A DNA stretch of 64,000 nt, taken from NCBI GenBank assembly GCA_017590115.1, contig JAGGNK010007071.1, positions 271,535 through 335,534 on the forward strand, written 5' to 3'. The stretch comes from Montifringilla adamsi (taxonomy: Eukaryota > Chordata > Aves > Passeriformes > Passeridae). The position numbers and the translations under genes are program-made. The notes beneath the pieces are model-generated. The model was not told where the DNA came from. It saw only the letters and a list, made by a program, of their open reading frames with translations, and did no database searches. Positions 26,440-37,239 of this stretch are shown piece by piece. The stretch's first letter is position 1. Each line of letters starts with the position of its first letter.

Positions 26440-26525
26440 ACTGAAATTCACAGATCTCACCCACCAGAGGGCCGTGCTGCTGCCCTGCAGCACCAGCCAG
26501 GCACAGGGATGCTCTGTGGGGGGAC

Positions 26526-26949
26526 TCACTGCTGCCAGATGATTTTCAGGTTCGGGGGCAGCTCTGCGGCCGCGAGTTCATCGATCTCCGTGCCGTCCTT
26601 CACGGGGCTGCGATAGAAACCCAGCACGTCCCCAGCGCGGCGCATGCGGTGCAGCTGCGAGTTAGGGACGGCGTGTCCCAGCTCTGCCGCCAGCCGGGCC
26701 AGCAGGCGATGCTTCAGCCTGTTCTCCTGCAGGGGAGCCTGCTGCCAGTCCTCGGGAACAGCGGGCCCGAAGACCTCCCTGACGTGGGACTCGAGGCAGC
26801 TCTGCAGGTCCTCGGGCGGGATGTAGCTCCGGCGGCGTGGCGGCGGGCGGATCAGGCTGGGCTCGCTCCTCTCCTCCTTCTCAGCAACTGCTCCGTCTGC
26901 TTCCACTTCTCTTTCCTCCTTCCTGCTGGCACCAGAACACATTTTCAGC
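26526..26949 (-). CDS. MRPL50: MRPL50 coding exon 2
   Basis: It begins with the single base G that completes the split Arg codon, then LKMCSGASRKEE, and ends NLKIIWQQ and TGA. It holds the entire conserved domain. Confidence 0.93.
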
Positions 26950-27712
26950 CTCTGGGCTACTCAAGACAGAGTCAGAGCATTTTTGTATTCGTGGTGTTTT
27001 AAACCACTCGCTCCAGACACTCCACACATCCAGGGACTCGTCAGGTCTGTCAGCCAGAAATGCACCGGCTTTCCCAGTGCTGCTCCCCACACAGGCTGCC
27101 TCTGCAGAGCTATCACCCACCCACCTTCTTTCACTGGTCTGAGTGAAAACAACATTTTAACAAGATTAGTTCTTTTCTTTTGGGAGTCACAGCTCCATTT
27201 TCTAATTTGCTGTGAATAAAAAGCATATCAGAAAATAACCACTACTACAGAAGAAAATCAGTGCCCATATGTTTAAAAAAAATCACTACTAGTTTTTAAG
27301 TAAAAAAATTTGCCTTCTCATATGCCCCAGAGGAACAGTTTTTCGTTCCGTGAAATCCCTCTCTTCCCACTCCTAACAAAAGCAGTAACTGCTCTAAAGG
27401 CTCCAACCCTGCACCACCGCACCCCGGCAGCGGTGCACCTCGGTGGGCGCTGCCTGCCCAGAGAACCTGCGGAGTCTCCTTCCCCAAGGACATTCCAAAT
27501 CCGCCTGACAAACCCTGAGGGACTTGCTCAGGGGGTGTCGGGCTAAATGACCTCCACGGCCCGGTTAAGGCCCGGCACGCAGAGAAGGCCAGAAGCCACC
27601 CGCACCCGGTGCCCTGCGGGTACCTGCGGCCTCCCCACAGCGCCCTGAGCCCCGCGGGGCCGAGCCCCGGGCTCCGCCGCGCCGCCACCCGCAGCGCCCG
27701 CAGCGCCGCCAT
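26526..27712 (-). CDS. MRPL50: Mitochondrial large ribosomal subunit protein mL50, complete
   Basis: Two exons, 27712-27624 and 26949-26526, join to 170 residues (the human protein has about 158). The diagnostic conserved stretches are YIPPEDLQSCLESHVREVFG, LGHAVPNSQLHRM and the C-terminal LPPNLKIIW. The N-terminus (MAALRALRVAARRS...) is Arg/Ala-rich without acids, a mitochondrial presequence. mL50 is a metazoan-specific subunit of the 39S mitoribosome with no enzymatic role. The start at 27712 is chosen because MAA-type starts are usual for the family and its context is agcATGG. An in-frame ATG at 27760 would add 16 residues and lies very close to the presumed transcription start. The acceptor is a tandem AG (cccagag); only the second AG keeps frame. 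The linker after the junction (residues 31-60) is acidic and poorly conserved. The promoter is a CpG island. Confidence 0.94.
27624..27712 (-). CDS. MRPL50: MRPL50 coding exon 1
   Basis: The 89-nt coding part starts at the ATG at 27712-27710. It ends in ggccgcag before the donor gtaccc and leaves two bases (AG) of a split Arg codon. It is very GC-rich. Confidence 0.88.
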
Positions 27713-27782
27713 GCTGGGGGCGCGCCGGGCGCCTTCCCGCGGCCACCGCGGGTGACGCATTTGTGCCGCGCCCCGCAGAGCC

Positions 27783-27800
27783 TCATGGGAAATGTAGTCC
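27783..27800 (-). promoter_or_regulatory. ZNF143 (SBS)-type motif
   Basis: Read on the minus strand this is ACTACATTTCCCATGA, matching the core ACTACA-N-TTCCCA of the ZNF143/THAP11 site common in promoters of nuclear-encoded mitochondrial genes. It lies 71 bases upstream of the MRPL50 ATG. Confidence 0.75.
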
Positions 27801-28269
27801 GTCCCCTCAAGCCAGCCCCGTCGCTGGGAAACGGAACTTTCCTTAGGAAAGTGGAAATTTCCTTAAGAAAAGGCGTTCTTTGATGTTTGGTCTTTGTGTG
27901 TTTTCAGGCCTAATCGTCAGGAAGAGAGATTTTGTCCGTGTAACAGAAACTAGCCAACAAGTTCTAAGTGATGGCCAGGCCTTTGAATGGCAGGTTATTT
28001 GTTGGCTCAATTGCCTTGTTGAGGTGTAGGGCTTGACAACCTTCAGTGACCACATGGGAGGTCAGCAAGGCTTGGGAAGAAGGATGCACCACTGATGGTG
28101 GACACAAAGAATGCAGAATTTATGGGCACAAGGACATTTGGCAGAACCCCCAAGAAAAGGGACAAACTAATAAAGCAAATGCAGCACCTATGCTGAATCA
28201 GCTCTGGTGGGGTAAAAGGCCGCTCCAGCAGGGACAGATCATCAACTCATGGACAGCAATTTAAGAAAG

Positions 28270-28470
28270 TACTGACTGAAAAGAAAGACTGAGCATGCAG
28301 ACTAATTAGCATGAGAAGCAAGAGGCTCAATAACTGAGCAGACAGAACACTAATTCTTATGAAAACTAGATAACTTGTAGTCAATGAATATTAATTCTTT
28401 TGTTTACTAATGTATATAAATAGGGGAAAATTTTGGTAATCTTGGTGCTGATGGTGGCTTATAAAAAAGA
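28270..28470 (+). mobile_element. Probable LTR fragment of an endogenous retrovirus
   Basis: The stretch has the texture of an avian ERV U3-R region: an AT-rich block with repeated gaatattaattc-like words, then a TATA-like tatataaatagggga at 28412-28427, then taatcttggtgctgatggtg. No TSD, primer-binding site or pol gene is seen. An upstream open frame (28046-28264) has no recognised domain. Family assignment and both ends are uncertain. Confidence 0.4.
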
Positions 28471-28489
28471 GGGAGAGGGACTTTCTACA

Positions 28490-28775
28490 CAGACAGTGAC
28501 AGGATAAGGGGGGACAGTTTTAAACTAAAAAAAGGAAGAGTAGATATTTGGAATAATTTCTTTACTGTGAAGGCAGTGAGGCCTTAACACAAGTTGCCCA
28601 GAGAAGCTGGGAATGCCCCATCCCTGGAAATGTTCACAGCGAGGTTTGGACAGGGCTCAGAGCAACGTGGTCTAGTGGAAGCTGTCCCTGCCCATTGCAG
28701 AGAGGTTGGAACTGGATGGGTTGAAAAATATGACCTTTCAGGTCATTTTTAATGCAAATGATTCTGAGATTTCTC
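28490..28775 (+). mobile_element. CR1 LINE 3'-end fragment
   Basis: Diagnostic CR1 3' sequence runs in order: gacaggataaggggg, ctttactgtgaaggcagtga, gttgcccagagaagctggga, gccccatccctggaaatgtt, gagcaacgtggtctagtgga, ggttggaactggatg, and a terminal aaatgattctga. It is a 5'-truncated copy in plus orientation. Confidence 0.92.
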
Positions 28776-29902
28776 TTCAATCAGAATATCAGTAGGATGC
28801 TGCTCATCAGGAGCAGAGGTTTCTGTGAACTCAGGTATGTGGAGATCCAGAGGACTACAGCTGAAGCAGGAAAGAGGTGTTATTCCTGACACTAGCATCA
28901 ACCTCTGGAGTGTTTTTTGGCAAATCACTGACCCTTTGTTCATTGTCAGGAGAGACTTAACACAAGCCTTAATTATGCAGTGACTGGATCCACTGAAGGA
29001 TTTTGACTGTTTATTTATCGCCTGTGTGACACACTGGTTGCTAACTCAGAGGCCCTGAGGAGGTGGTTACAGGACAGTGATTTTGCCTGTTTTCCCTGTA
29101 TTTGTTGGCAGGAGCAGCGAGTGCCAGTGGCCAGGAGGAGCAGCCAGCAGAGAGAGTGACCCTGAACAAGACATGGAATCCTCTGGGTCGCCTGACCCTG
29201 GCTGTTTAGGGGGCTGCTCCAAGGCCTCATGAGTTGATTGGTGCAGCATGTAGCCAAGCAAATACTCCTACATAACCTTAGACCTGCTGTTTTTGCCATT
29301 TATGCCTTTTTTTCATGACCATCTGACTGTGCTTTTGCTAACAAAGCTTACACCTTTAACAGGGGCACAGCAATGTGCCAAAGGTCAAACTGTGTGTCTG
29401 CAACATCAGCCTCATTACTCAAGCTACACCACAGGTAGGCCAACATGCCTTCATGCATGCTCTGTGTTAATTATTGTGGAAAACACCAGTGTAGAGGTGA
29501 TTTGTAAGGACAGACTTTGCACAGCCCTGACTCAGTGTGTGCAACCCTAACACAGTGTTTAGCAGCCTCATCTCGCCAGCAATGGTTCTCCAGAGACATG
29601 AGATGCTTCTGAGTTGAAGGTAGTGTTGTTTATCTGCAGCCTGATTCCCCAGCACTGCTTGCTGTGTATATCTCCCAAGTGTTTTACTGTCTGCCAGACT
29701 TCTGTTGGCAGGATTAACCTCTCCAGCTGTGCCACTGTTGGGTTATTTCCCTTTGATATCCTCAGAGTTTCCCAAGGTCACCAGCTTCAACACTTTGCAC
29801 AGTCTCTGCAAGGACCACAAAAAACCACCGATGTGTGAAAGATATTGTAAAGTTTACACAAAACGAAAATAATTGAGGTAGAGATTAGTTTTCAATTACT
29901 GT
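28776..29902. other. Intergenic spacer MRPL50-ALDOB
   Basis: No gene, RNA or clear repeat is recognised. ZNF189, present between these genes in mammals, is not seen as any zinc-finger coding exon. Confidence 0.5.
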
Positions 29903-29908
29903 TTTATT
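29903..29908 (-). other. ALDOB: Candidate ALDOB polyadenylation signal
   Basis: AATAAA on the minus strand about 390 bases after the stop predicts a 3' UTR of about 0.4 kb, close to what is usual for ALDOB. Confidence 0.55.
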
Positions 29909-30299
29909 GACATGATTGAATACACAATCAGGTTTTATAATTCAGGATTGTGGCTGCTAAATGTGGTAATGGGCAAAGGTAGCTATTTGAATTGCTAGAG
30001 AACTAATGAATCTGCCTGCTGTTCCAGGGGCTAAGTTTCAAACTGAGAGAGGGTAGGTTCATGATTCATTGGCAGCTGTTGTTTGTTGTTTGGAAAAAAT
30101 TCCCTTTTCTTGGAATGTGCAAATGAAGAAAGAATATCCCCTTGGTAAATTGTGGGAGTGAAGGGTGGAGAGGAAGCTAAGCCATTCTATCTCCAGTTTG
30201 GTGTAGGGTAAGGGAAATTAGATTTCTATGTTTTTCTTTAATTTCTGAACATCTTCCACTGTGTGAGAAGGGACAGGAGGAAGGAAGGTTCCTGTTGTT

Positions 30300-30395
30300 T
30301 CAGTAGGTGTAGCTGGCAGTGAACAGTGACTGCATGGCAGCTGCATCATTCTTCCCAGACTGGACATACTGCCCCCTGCAAGCCAAACTGTTAAT
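30300..30395 (-). CDS. ALDOB: ALDOB last coding exon (residues 334-364)
   Basis: A strong pyrimidine tract ending ttcttctttttcag precedes [15 protein letters not shown], then [16 protein letters not shown] and TGA. An internal AG a few bases later would break the frame. This is the flexible isozyme-specific tail with the essential C-terminal Tyr. Confidence 0.95.
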   Translation of the reverse strand: MNSLACRGQYVQSGKNDAAAMQSLFTASYTY

Positions 30396-33391
30396 CTGAA
30401 AAAGAAGAGAAAAAAAAAAGAGGGGGAAACAGTCAGCATGGAGTAAGCAAGGCAGATGTGTAAAGAACAACCAGCAGGAGTAACCAAGCAAGGCAGAAAT
30501 AACAGAGTAGTGCCCCTGCCGAACATGAAGTGCCAGGAGGGGTGGGATCAAGAGCAGCCTTAGGAAGGTGACAACATGTGTCCCTTCTTGGTGACAGCTC
30601 TTCTCTCTGCTCGGGGGAAGCCTCGTACCTGTGCCCGCTTGCGGAAGGCCTCCTGAGCAGCCTTCTTGTTCTCACTTTTGCCCAACCATGCAGCCAGGGC
30701 AGAGGCTTGCAGGGCTCTCCCATAGGAAAAGGTCAGTTTCCAAGGCTTAGGCAGAGGGCACTGATTCATGGCATTCAGGTTGAGAGAAGCCTCCTCTTCA
30801 CTCTGACCTCCAGACAGGAAGCAGATTCCTACAAGAAAGAGGTTTTGAGGCTTAGAAATAGTGTTCCAGCCACCTCAATCCCCGATCTTTACTTGCCAGA
30901 GGAGCAGGTATGTCAGAGGTAGGAGAGAGAGTGGGAATGAAGAGATAGGAATGGATCAGGAATCACCAGGAACAGCAGCAGGAACGGTGCGGAGGAGAGT
31001 AGTGACAGTTGCTATGGCTACATCCTGAGGGGTGTACTTCTTGGAGCAGGAATGCCCAGCCGTCACCATGTTGGGTTTCAGCAGTGTCCCCTCCAGGTAC
31101 ACATGATGATCATTCAAAGCCTTGTAGACAGCAGCCAGAACCTGAAAACAGGAGGATTGAATACAGATCTCTGCTCAGATATTCACCTCAGGCTGCTGTG
31201 GAAAGACAGCTTATTCTTTGCAAGAATAAGCATTTCTTGTACTGTAGCAAGATCAAATTGAATTTTGCTTTCTCATGACATTTATTTCTGGGGTTGCAGT
31301 TGTGGAAGTCCCACTGCTTTTGAGACGACCAGGATACAACTCTTCATATTTAAGGGATTTGTCCTCGCTGAAACTGAGGTAATTTGGTTTGGTCCTGATA
31401 CATCTTTTTGAGACTGAGAATGCTTATATTGTCATTGAAGTGAAAATCCAAAAGCATGGAAAATACTCTTGGATTTCCTATTTGTTTGTTATGTGCCTAG
31501 GATTAGCTCATTTTTGTGATACAATTATGAAGGACATTTTTGGTCAAATCTCTTTGAGATCTGTGAGCACAAACTGCACAAAGCTTAGCTGCAGGTTTGT
31601 GAGGGAGAGCACAGATGGAGGAATCTCTTCTTACCTTTTCTGTGACATACTGACAGCGCTGGAGATCATGGTCTCCATCAGGCAGGATTTCTGGCTCCAC
31701 GATGGGTACCAAGCCATGCTAGGAAAAGAAAGACAGGGGATTCTTTAGGGCTATGGAAGTAAAGCTGTTCTTCATGTTTGTCCTGAAGACAAACATGAAG
31801 AACAGTTTTATTCCTTCCTGCTGTTCTGCCCTTCCTCCTTGTCTTTCCCAAAACCCTCATGGTGATTCTCCTTTCAAGCTACCTAGTGTATTATCACAGG
31901 AAACAGGGAGAAGGGGCAGCAGCATCTCAGGAAAGGTTACTAGAGGGGAGGTACCTGCTGGCAGATACTGGCATAGCGTGCCAATGTGTTGGCATTCTCC
32001 TGGATGGCAAGCTGAGAGGGTGTTGTGCTGGTGATCTTCAGCACTGCACGCCACTTTCCAAAGTCAGCACCATCTTTCTTGTACTGGGCACAGCGTTCAG
32101 CCAGCCCATCCAGCCCTGCAGAGGGAGAACAATGCTTCACTGAGAGCTGCTCTTCAGCATGAATCTCTGGAGAGTACTGTGACTCCAGCCAAGGCTGCGT
32201 CTCAGGTGAGTCACCTTATGGCTTTGCTGCCTTGGCCATATCCTAGGCTCCTTACATCTCTCCTTACCTTGGATGTTGGTTTCTCCATTTGTTCCTGCTA
32301 GAGGTGCTGTGCCTTTATCCAGCTGTGGAGGTCAGAAAAACAGGAAGGGTTACAGAAAGATGGGAATTGATCTAATTCTTACCCATGTCTAGTCTGCCTT
32401 TGAAGGTGGACTGTTACTAATGTGTGAACCTTAACATGCTCGGGGTGCAAGGGAAGGAAATGCTGGAGCAAAGGGGAAGAAAAAGGAATGAACTGGATAA
32501 CAGGAGCGTCAGTGTGTATATAGATGCCTGTAGGGAATAGTTCAAGAACTCTGTCAGATGAATTAGGCTTAGGTCACTGCATGGAGAGACTTATTTGCAG
32601 TGAATGGGGAGTCGATGGGAGTTGGTGTGTGGAAAGTTGCATCAAAATGTGCCTCTAGTTAGTTGCACAAAAGCAACACAGAGGATTTTAAAACCAAGGA
32701 CAAAAAAAGGGGGGNNATTTAGGAGACAGCGCAACCGCAAATATCATTTTCTCTGGAAATGGGATTTGAATTATGGTGCCAGCCTGGCATCAGATGCTCA
32801 CCTTAATTCCCACCACAATGCCTTTTTCCTTGATGATTGCTGGGAATGGCTTTCCATTGCTGTCTTTCTGATAGAGGGTCTCATGGAAAAGGATCACTCC
32901 CCCAATGCTCTGGTTGATGGAAGTGTCCGAAGAGAAGAGGACCTCTCTAAAAGCTCGGCGGTTCTCCTCCGTGTTCTCCACATTGATCCGCTGCAGCCTG
33001 TTCCCCATGGTACCTAGTGAGGTGGACAAAGAGGTTCTAGGCTTGGCTGGCCTCCTGGTCCCAAGTCGTAATGAACTGGGTCTTCAGTTCAGAGCTTCCC
33101 TTCTCAACCCATAGTTTGTAAGCTTTTGTTGTTATAGCTGCAGCCCTGCCTGGCTGAATTGTTCTGCTCAGACAACTGTTTCAGTGTTTTTCATCTACTC
33201 CACTGATTTCAAATATAAAGCAAAACTAAAAGGAAAAAACATCTTGCATACTGCTAACTGATTGATGTCCAGAACTTACCTACTGATTCATCTGCAGCTA
33301 GGATCCCCTTTCCTGAAGCCACAATCCGCTGAGCAATGTCTGCAAGAGCTTTCTTCTGCTCTGGAGACAGGGCTGGGAACTGGTGGGTCAT
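30300..33391 (-). CDS. ALDOB: Fructose-bisphosphate aldolase B, complete coding region
   Basis: Eight coding exons (33391-33280, 33013-32802, 32322-32268, 32115-31955, 31718-31635, 31141-30967, 30828-30629, 30395-30300) join to exactly 364 codons plus TGA, the standard class I aldolase length. Aldolase B cleaves fructose-1-phosphate and fructose-1,6-bisphosphate in the cytosol of liver, kidney and gut. All catalytic landmarks are present, counting Met as 1: Asp34 (AADES), Lys147 and Arg149 (GKWRAV), Glu188 (VPIVEPE), the Schiff-base Lys230 (LLKPNMV) and the C-terminal Tyr364 (ASYTY). The residue equivalent to the common human intolerance site (Ala150 with Met) is Ala. Middle exon sizes 212, 55, 161, 84, 175 and 200 match the conserved aldolase gene structure. 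B is chosen over A and C from [16 protein letters not shown], the [27 protein letters not shown] block and synteny. A two-base N run lies in intron 3 only. Confidence 0.97.
30629..30828 (-). CDS. ALDOB: ALDOB coding exon (residues 267-333)
   Basis: 200 nt, with acceptor tttcttgtag and donor gtacga. It encodes the phosphate-binding [10 protein letters not shown] loop and [17 protein letters not shown]. Confidence 0.95.
30967..31141 (-). CDS. ALDOB: ALDOB coding exon (residues 209-267)
   Basis: 175 nt, with acceptor ctgttttcag and donor gtgatt. It contains the Schiff-base lysine in [13 protein letters not shown] and ends TVPAAVP. Confidence 0.95.
31635..31718 (-). CDS. ALDOB: ALDOB coding exon (residues 181-208)
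   Basis: 84 nt, phase 0 at both ends, with acceptor tttcctag and donor gtaaga. It encodes [20 protein letters not shown] through VTEK with Glu188. Confidence 0.95.
31765..31805. repeat. Perfect 18-bp hairpin in ALDOB intron
   Basis: Arms ctgttcttcatgtttgtc and gacaaacatgaagaacag flank a five-base loop (ctgaa). The hairpin sits in the 236-bp intron between the exons at 31955 and 31718, 47 bases upstream of the 31718 acceptor, which is near the expected branch-point zone. A fourth outer A-T region extends the pairing imperfectly. Confidence 0.9.
31955..32115 (-). CDS. ALDOB: ALDOB coding exon (residues 127-180)
   Basis: 161 nt, with acceptor ccctctgcag and donor gtacct. It encodes [20 protein letters not shown] and [20 protein letters not shown] through SICQQ. 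Lys147 and Arg149 are here. Confidence 0.95.
32268..32322 (-). CDS. ALDOB: ALDOB coding exon (residues 109-126)
   Basis: 55 nt, with acceptor ctccacag and donor gtaagg. It encodes [18 protein letters not shown]. Confidence 0.94.
32715..32716. other. Two ambiguous bases (assembly uncertainty)
   Basis: The sequence reads aaaaaaaggggggnn. The ambiguity follows a homopolymer A-then-G run within an ALDOB intron and does not touch coding sequence. Confidence 0.95.
32802..33013 (-). CDS. ALDOB: ALDOB coding exon (residues 38-108)
   Basis: 212 nt, with acceptor cctcactag and donor gtgagc. It encodes [19 protein letters not shown] through KGIVVGIK. Confidence 0.95.
33280..33391 (-). CDS. ALDOB: ALDOB first coding exon (residues 1-38)
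   Basis: The exon opens at 33401 after ctctcccacag, with ten 5' UTR bases before ATG (aagtcaacATGA). It ends GAATCAGTAG before gtaagt. Asp34 of the active site is here. Confidence 0.95.
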
Positions 33392-36300
33392 GTTGACTTA
33401 TCTGTGGGAGAGAATTCCTGTTACAAGTAATTACAAGTAATTTTGGGGGAGACTGTGAACCAGTGACACCACTCGGGTGTTTCCTCTGCAGGGCTCTTGG
33501 TGCTTCTGTGGTTGATGTTATCACAGGAAATATGACCAGAAATCCATTTGAGTTCTTCTAGGCTTAGTGGGTCTGGAAAAACTAGAAAGAAATGCAGGAG
33601 ACACATCCTACCACATCCTTCTTGAACCAAAGTGGTAAAGACTCTGCATTTTACCAGGATTTGCTCAGAAAATAAAGGAAGGTCAGTCTGTCATAAAAAC
33701 ACACATCAAGTAACAAGTAAGCAAATTGCTGACTCCGCCTACTTTTTGGTTCCTGTCACTAGAATGCCTGTTATTCCATTGCTTACCTTTACACATTTCC
33801 TAACACTGATCCTCTTCTATTTCCTGTCTCTATTGGCAGTATTTGCTGCTGTGTCTGGTTGATGTTCCATCCCTAACCTTTTGCCTGGGTTTGTAATTCT
33901 TCTCCCTATGGTTGCTTTCATAACTGTAGTGCATTCCTTCCTCTACGGAAGATTTGGGGCCTTAGAAGAATTCACCCCTCAGTTCCATCTTTTTAGCTGT
34001 GGTAGAGGGTTACCAGCTGCAGCTACCCAGCACCTGAAATCTGGGTTCTGTCTTGATATGACAGAATTCTCGGTCTTAAAGTTTTGGTTATATGGAATTA
34101 AATTACAGTTTCTCTGATAATCTGAATAGTCGAAGTTACTTTTCTGAGTATAGGCCTGTAAGTGTGAAACAGAAAAGCTCTTTTCCTTCAGTTTGTGATA
34201 TGCGATAGCTAAGCAACACCTCTGTTTTTATTAATGGGTGGTAAATCCAGAAGGTACTTGATTAAAAACAGCATGAAAGATCTCAAATATCATGTTTTCC
34301 TTCAAAAGGGCAGGCCTCTGAACAGTGTTTGCATTTTCTATCCCATTCCATCAGAGATGGCCAGAAAATATTTCTCCCTTTATAAGCATGTAGGCAGCCA
34401 CGTCCAGCTTCTTATTTCCCTGCACACAGATGCTGTGATGCCAGGGAATTCTTGTCTTATCCTTCCTGCTGAAGGCCATAATGGGGAGAAACAATGAAGA
34501 GTCTGTCTGCTAGTCATGATAGGGTACAGAGTTCTGAACTGCATGTCAAATGGTGCCAAAATTTTCTGGCAATGATGCCATCAGAGAATGGTAACAGCTG
34601 TAAATTCGTGTCCCTGATTTATAGCTGAAGGTACTTTGGTAATGATAATGTTATCCTGGAAGATTCAAATGGCATTGTCTGCCTGTACAGACCAGTCAGA
34701 TGCAGGTCTGCTTTACCTCTTTGCAAGCTGAGCCTGGAAATTTTCACATGCAGCTTACCACAGAGTGAGTAATTTTAGGTTTAGAGGGAAGATGAAGGAG
34801 TGCAGGATGAAGACTTAGTTAAATTGAGAGAGTTCCTTGCTTTTCAATGGGCTGAAATGCCTTCTTGTGTGGTCCTGGTGAAACAGGCTTACCTGAACCC
34901 CTCTCTCTGTCTGTCAGCCTATGGCCAGAACTCTGGGAACCATCCTTCTACTGTGGTGATCACAGCTCCATCACTTCTAGCTCTTGACCTTTTCAACTCA
35001 CTTAGAAGAATTTGAAAATCTATAGTTTATACTGCATGTCTACTTCAGTTCACCTACAACTCTCCTTATCCCTCACCTGCTTTCTGTGCTGGATGTGTCT
35101 TAAAAAGAGGAAACTGGTTTGTTATTATGATTATTTTAATAATACCTTGGTGATGAGCACCTCAGTTAAAACCACACTACTCTTAAATAAGTCATTATGC
35201 AAAATGATAAGGAGTCACTCTAGTAGTTTAGAGCCTCTGTGGAGAAGACTGGAAAATTGTGCTCTGGTAAAAATATGATCTTGTCCAAGGTCAGGGCTAA
35301 TGAATTGCTAAATCAGGGGTGGGATTTTAGAGTTGCAGTTTGGAGCTGTGTTACAGCACCAGGAGGTGTATCCAGGTAACCTGGAATTCTGCTGGCTGGA
35401 CTGCAAGATTACCTGTTACTCCAGTCATATTATGATGGGTACACTTTCTTTCCAGCAATGCAATAAACAATGAGACTAATGTCTGCTCTATCTTACTTAT
35501 TTCCAGTGTTTGCCTAAAGATAACAAGGAGACACTTATCACTCAAAACCAGCCTGCAAGGCAAGTTTTCAAAATACGTAAATATGAGTTTTCAGTGAATA
35601 ATGCTGTTCCAAGTGAAAACTCTGACAGACTGAAACAACAAAGTGTAGTTTCAGAGTGATTAATTGGAAGACAGCAAATTAGTTCCAGTTTCTATGCAAG
35701 TATATCGCTGAGTGTGAAGGAGCAGGTGTAGATTTGCCCAAAGTCTCCCCAAAATTATCTTTAAGGCCATGGTGAGTGGTTCCCAGCTACTCTACTGAGC
35801 TACAGGGATGAATAAAAGGCTAGTGTTTCTAGCTGAAATGGTGAAGAAATGAGGGTAAAAGAACACTTGTAAACCTTATAATAGCTCAAAGGTGCAGAAT
35901 GTTCTGGTACCCTTGATTTAGGATTTTATTTTTCTGTGATTCTTCTATGAGAATAATAATTTCTAAGGATCTTCATGTCTGCATTCAGAAAGAGTGTCTC
36001 TGCTGCAAGGTCCTACTCTGAGCAGGGGAAAAGGCAGAAGAGGAGTGGGGAAGCCTTACACTTCAGTAACATTTCATGAAGCCACCTTGTAAAGAGTAAG
36101 CTCCCAGCACATCCATAAAAGCATTAATTTTACCATCGTCATATCCCCTCAGATATGTCACCTCACAAGTCCTGAGAAAAAACAGTTGTGCCCAGGCTGC
36201 CAGGGCTGCAAAGCTCATTTCAGTCTTCCAAGAACAAAGCCTATTTGTCTTAATCTGATTTATCTGTTTAAATTGACAACTTTCTGAGGAAGAAAACAGT

Positions 36301-36934
36301 TCTAATGAATTGTGATCTCAATAACAGTAACTGGGACTTGTCTAACCACTAAGGTGTTTCAAGAAGCTTTATTTTTATTTACCGATTTTAGACTGTGGGC
36401 TAAGTGTTTAGCTCAAGTAATTTCACATTGATTTTACATTGTATGAATACAATGTATTCTCTTTGTACTATCTGCTTACTTTTTTTTTTTTTTTTTAGTA
36501 GAGTTAGAAAAGAACCTCAAAAGAATAAAACTGGTCAAACCACCCCCCCCCAGCTTTGTAGCTACATGGAGTGCTTATCAGGCTTCAATAGCTCCTTAAG
36601 CAAACAAATTTCTTTGTTCAGCCCCCATCCTCTGCCCAGCAGGAGGTGGAGGGGACAGCATAGTTGTAAAAGTAAATATTGTAATGCTGAAATGTTGGGT
36701 TTCTCTCACCTGCCATAAGAAAGAAGGGCTGAGGGGAAATGTGTGATGGCAGCACAAGCACTTGATCCTGTTAATATTAATAGTGAAAACCAAAAAGCAG
36801 AGTGAAGATGAATAGCAGAAGGAACAATGCTACATTTTGCTTGCCATCATCTTAGAAACTTCAATTGGCATATTTTCTTTTCAAGAGCCTCATTTGACTG
36901 GTATTTTCTATTCTTACATAAAATCTCACCTGAG

Positions 36935-36990
36935 TCCCAGTTTGCAGATGGGAAAAGACTGGATCAGAGTCTCTAAGTTTTTCTCTTGGG
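36935..36990. repeat. Possible MIR-like ancient SINE fragment
   Basis: The phrase gtcccagtttgcagatggga followed by aaagactggatcagagtctc resembles the MIR core. It is short and degenerate. A second possible trace is the cttgtccaaggtcaggg phrase near 35280-35297. Confidence 0.3.
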
Positions 36991-37239
36991 TTTCTGCACT
37001 GCCTTCTTTTGTAAAATTAATTCCAAAAGTGCAGGACCAGAGTTTTAAACTACAGCTTGTATCCCACACATGTAGCTTTTTCCTATTCAATTACTAGTAA
37101 ACACAGCCCTTCAGCATAATCTCTGACAGGCAGGAATACAAACTCTGCGCACAAGAAATTTGCTTCCAAAGAACAGGGCTTGAAGAAGAAGCAGCTGAAT
37201 ATATAAACAGATAAATACAGTTGGTAGGAAAACAGAGGG

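Larger units (their letters stand above)
27540..27840. promoter_or_regulatory. CpG island, MRPL50 promoter
   Basis: A sharp rise in GC and CpG density covers MRPL50 exon 1 and about 120 bases upstream. There is no TATA box, as expected for a housekeeping mitoribosome gene. No divergent gene is recognised to the right. Confidence 0.8.
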
